DNA from: Streptococcaceae bacterium
GTDB taxonomy: Bacteria > Bacillota > Bacilli > Lactobacillales > Streptococcaceae
NCBI GenBank assembly: GCA_902836505.1
Contig: CADFQU010000046.1
Location: 1-7,238 of the forward strand
DNA: 7,238 nt
Direction of reading: 5' to 3'
The position numbers and the translations under genes are program-made. Shown here one piece after another: positions 5,902-7,238 of the stretch. Positions within the stretch are counted from its first letter, which is position 1. The number at the start of each line of letters is the position of its first letter. The notes under the pieces were generated by a model. The model was not told the DNA's origin and did not search any database. It saw only the letters and a list, made by a program, of their open reading frames with translations.

Positions 5902-5910
5902 ATTATATCA
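5902..5910 (-). promoter_or_regulatory. Extended -10 promoter of the CorC/HlyC gene
   Basis: On the minus strand TGATATAAT combines a perfect TATAAT (5902-5907) with the TGn extension upstream. No good -35 is visible at 16-18 bases, which fits an extended -10 promoter. It lies between the upstream terminator (5941-5964) and the ribosome binding site. Confidence 0.65.
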
Positions 5911-5937
5911 TATTTTTTAAAATGGTGCATAGTCGTA

Positions 5938-5964
5938 AAAATTTCCCTCCTAAAAGAGGAGGGA
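5938..5964 (-). terminator. Probable intrinsic terminator after the Mga-like gene
   Basis: In the minus strand TCCCTCCT, a five-base loop CTTTT and AGGAGGGA form an 8-bp GC-rich stem (arms 5957-5964 and 5944-5951). It is followed by AA and then five T's. It starts nine bases after the stop codon at 5973. The short A interruption before the T run makes it slightly less canonical than the other terminators in this window. Confidence 0.75.
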
Positions 5965-5972
5965 TGGCTCAG

Positions 5973-7238
5973 TTATACTCCATAACGTGTAAAGTCATAA
6001 AAGAGTACATTCAGTTTTTCTACAAGTTCCAAAAGGGTCAAACTACTTGTACAAATAAATTTTTTCCCTTTTATATTCGGAATCATAAAGTTGGCAACAA
6101 TGACATCATATTCGGTGTGCTCTAGTTCATGAAGATTAAAGTCATGCTTGATGACCTGTGAAAACTCAAAGTTATCCGTACAATAGAATTTTAAGAAATC
6201 AATCATGGACTTGGCATGGTGGTCATCGTATCGGCTAATGATTAAAACCTTGACAGCTGTCCGTCTCCTTAATAGTTGAGGCAATAGATTTTCCCAATGT
6301 GAAAATACGGTATAAATCTGATGCTTGAGGTTTTCAGGATTTTCATGAAAGCCCATCTCTTTGAGATAGTGATACAAACCTGTTTCAACATCCTGATAAA
6401 ATTTAGGGAAGAGGGTTCGATAATCCTCATTGGTATAGCTCTTGGTATCATAGAGAAGAAATTCACCAAAGATTTCACGCCGCTCCAAATAGGCGGTGTT
6501 GTGAATATGCATAATCATCTCTTCATAATTCTCAAGTTCTAAACCATAAGATTCACTCAGGTGATCAAGAAATTGAGAGGCTAAAATATAGGATTTTTTT
6601 GTAACCGCATCTTCCTCAGTGGAGTCAATCAGATCCTGTGGGGTAAAATAGAAGCGTTTCTGTAGGAAGATAATAAAGAGCTGTTCAATGATTTCTTCGT
6701 TAAATTCTACACCCAGCTGCAAACCAAAATAACGAAGCATCTCATTAATTTTTGGGAGCTCTTGATAGAGATAGGCGTATTGTTCAAAATTATTGGCCCC
6801 TTCAATTCGATAACCTTGCTTAATCCGGTAAAGGTAGACCGTCAGCATAATTTTATAAGAATGGAAGATCGAATAAGTCAGTGGGATTTCTGTCAGTTTA
6901 TAGAAGAAGGTGATGAAATCAATAATGACTTGCTCTCTGATATCTGGAAATGGCCACTCTAAATAATAATACCGCTCTGCAAAATACTGGGAATAGAAAA
7001 AGCGAATATCGACTTCGTCCCCCACAACATTTAGAGGATTCAAGGTGATTCGGATATTGTACTTTTCCTGAATAATTTGATTGATATTTCGAATCAAGCG
7101 ATAAAATGATTGCTGGCTGAGATCATACCGTCTACAAATTAAGTCACTGGAAACATCCTTATGGAAGAACAAGTATTCCAAGAAGGAGAAAGCTGTAGAT
7201 TCTTTAAAGAAGTGATGGTAGACCACCTCAATCCCAAT
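5973..7238 (-). CDS. Mga-family transcriptional regulator, N-terminus outside the window (partial)
   Basis: The last 421 residues of a DNA-binding regulator of the Mga/AtxA type (HTH, PRD-like and EIIB-like domains). The frame is open through the window edge at 7238. The in-frame GTG at 7226 has no ribosome binding site and falls inside the domain, so the true start lies further upstream. Family members are about 490-500 residues, so roughly the first 70-80, including the first winged helix, are probably missing. Counting from that GTG, a helix-turn-helix is at about 24-56 (DVSSDLICRRYDLSQQSFYRLIRNI), followed by a typical Mga segment with FFYSQYFAERYYYLEWPF. A helical PRD-like region occupies about 90-310. 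The C-terminal block from about 322 (VKVLIISRYDDHHAKSMIDF...YDVIVANF) resembles the EIIB-like fold. In this family PTS-dependent phosphorylation of PRD histidines can tune activity; I cannot assign such sites. Target genes are unknown and need not be local. Confidence 0.85.
   Translation of the reverse strand: MGIEVVYHHFFKESTAFSFLEYLFFHKDVSSDLICRRYDLSQQSFYRLIRNINQIIQEKYNIRITLNPLNVVGDEVDIRFFYSQYFAERYYYLEWPFPDIREQVIIDFITFFYKLTEIPLTYSIFHSYKIMLTVYLYRIKQGYRIEGANNFEQYAYLYQELPKINEMLRYFGLQLGVEFNEEIIEQLFIIFLQKRFYFTPQDLIDSTEEDAVTKKSYILASQFLDHLSESYGLELENYEEMIMHIHNTAYLERREIFGEFLLYDTKSYTNEDYRTLFPKFYQDVETGLYHYLKEMGFHENPENLKHQIYTVFSHWENLLPQLLRRRTAVKVLIISRYDDHHAKSMIDFLKFYCTDNFEFSQVIKHDFNLHELEHTEYDVIVANFMIPNIKGKKFICTSSLTLLELVEKLNVLFYDFTRYGV

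Noticed and set aside
7224..7226. GTG at 7226 as the start of the Mga-like gene
   Set aside because: The frame remains open to the window edge, no ribosome binding site precedes the GTG, and the visible protein is shorter than the usual family length.

Overview
The window reads as a chromosomal segment of a low-GC Gram-positive coccus, most likely a viridans-type Streptococcus. The reasons are strong AAGGAG-type ribosome binding sites, tight operon spacing, and protein families typical of that genus: a COG4120/COG1101-type ABC transporter with a TrpX-like binding protein, an Mga-family regulator and a CorC/HlyC membrane protein. The genus call comes from recognising families by eye, not from a database match. 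Every gene I can support lies on the minus strand, so transcription runs from high to low coordinates. I see no mobile element, tRNA, rRNA or CRISPR array.

Layout in transcription order. (1) 7238-5973: an Mga-like transcriptional regulator whose N-terminus lies outside the window, ending at a hairpin terminator near 5941-5964. (2) 5868-4519: a 449-residue DUF21/CBS/CorC-C membrane protein with its own extended -10 promoter, closed by a strong terminator at 4485-4511. (3) 4406-3147: a 419-residue, apparently streptococcal, unrecognised single-pass membrane protein. It has a Pro/Gln/Gly-rich N-terminal half built partly of tandem 12-residue FGG...PEQ units, and it has its own promoter and terminator. 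(4) 3060-2720: a promoter followed by an untranslated leader of about 300 nt. (5) 2719-24: a three-gene ABC importer operon of binding protein, permease and ATPase, with gaps of only 7 and 13 nt.

The most interesting part is the leader in front of the ABC operon. It contains a perfect 11-bp hairpin followed by T's, placed just before the ribosome binding site of the first gene, so it looks like an attenuator. The 3' arm of an earlier strong hairpin (2830-2856) nearly copies the 3' arm of that terminator (8 of 9 bases). It could therefore capture the terminator's 5' arm and act as an antiterminator. Two of the proposed pairings need G-U wobbles that exist only in the minus-strand transcript, which supports an RNA acting in this orientation. 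I could not match the leader to a T-box or another riboswitch class, so it is a candidate undescribed cis-regulatory RNA, possibly sensing the transported substrate.

The genes do not form one obvious pathway. The ABC operon is a self-contained uptake system (tryptophan or a related small molecule, by family), while the three upstream genes each appear to be a separate transcription unit.
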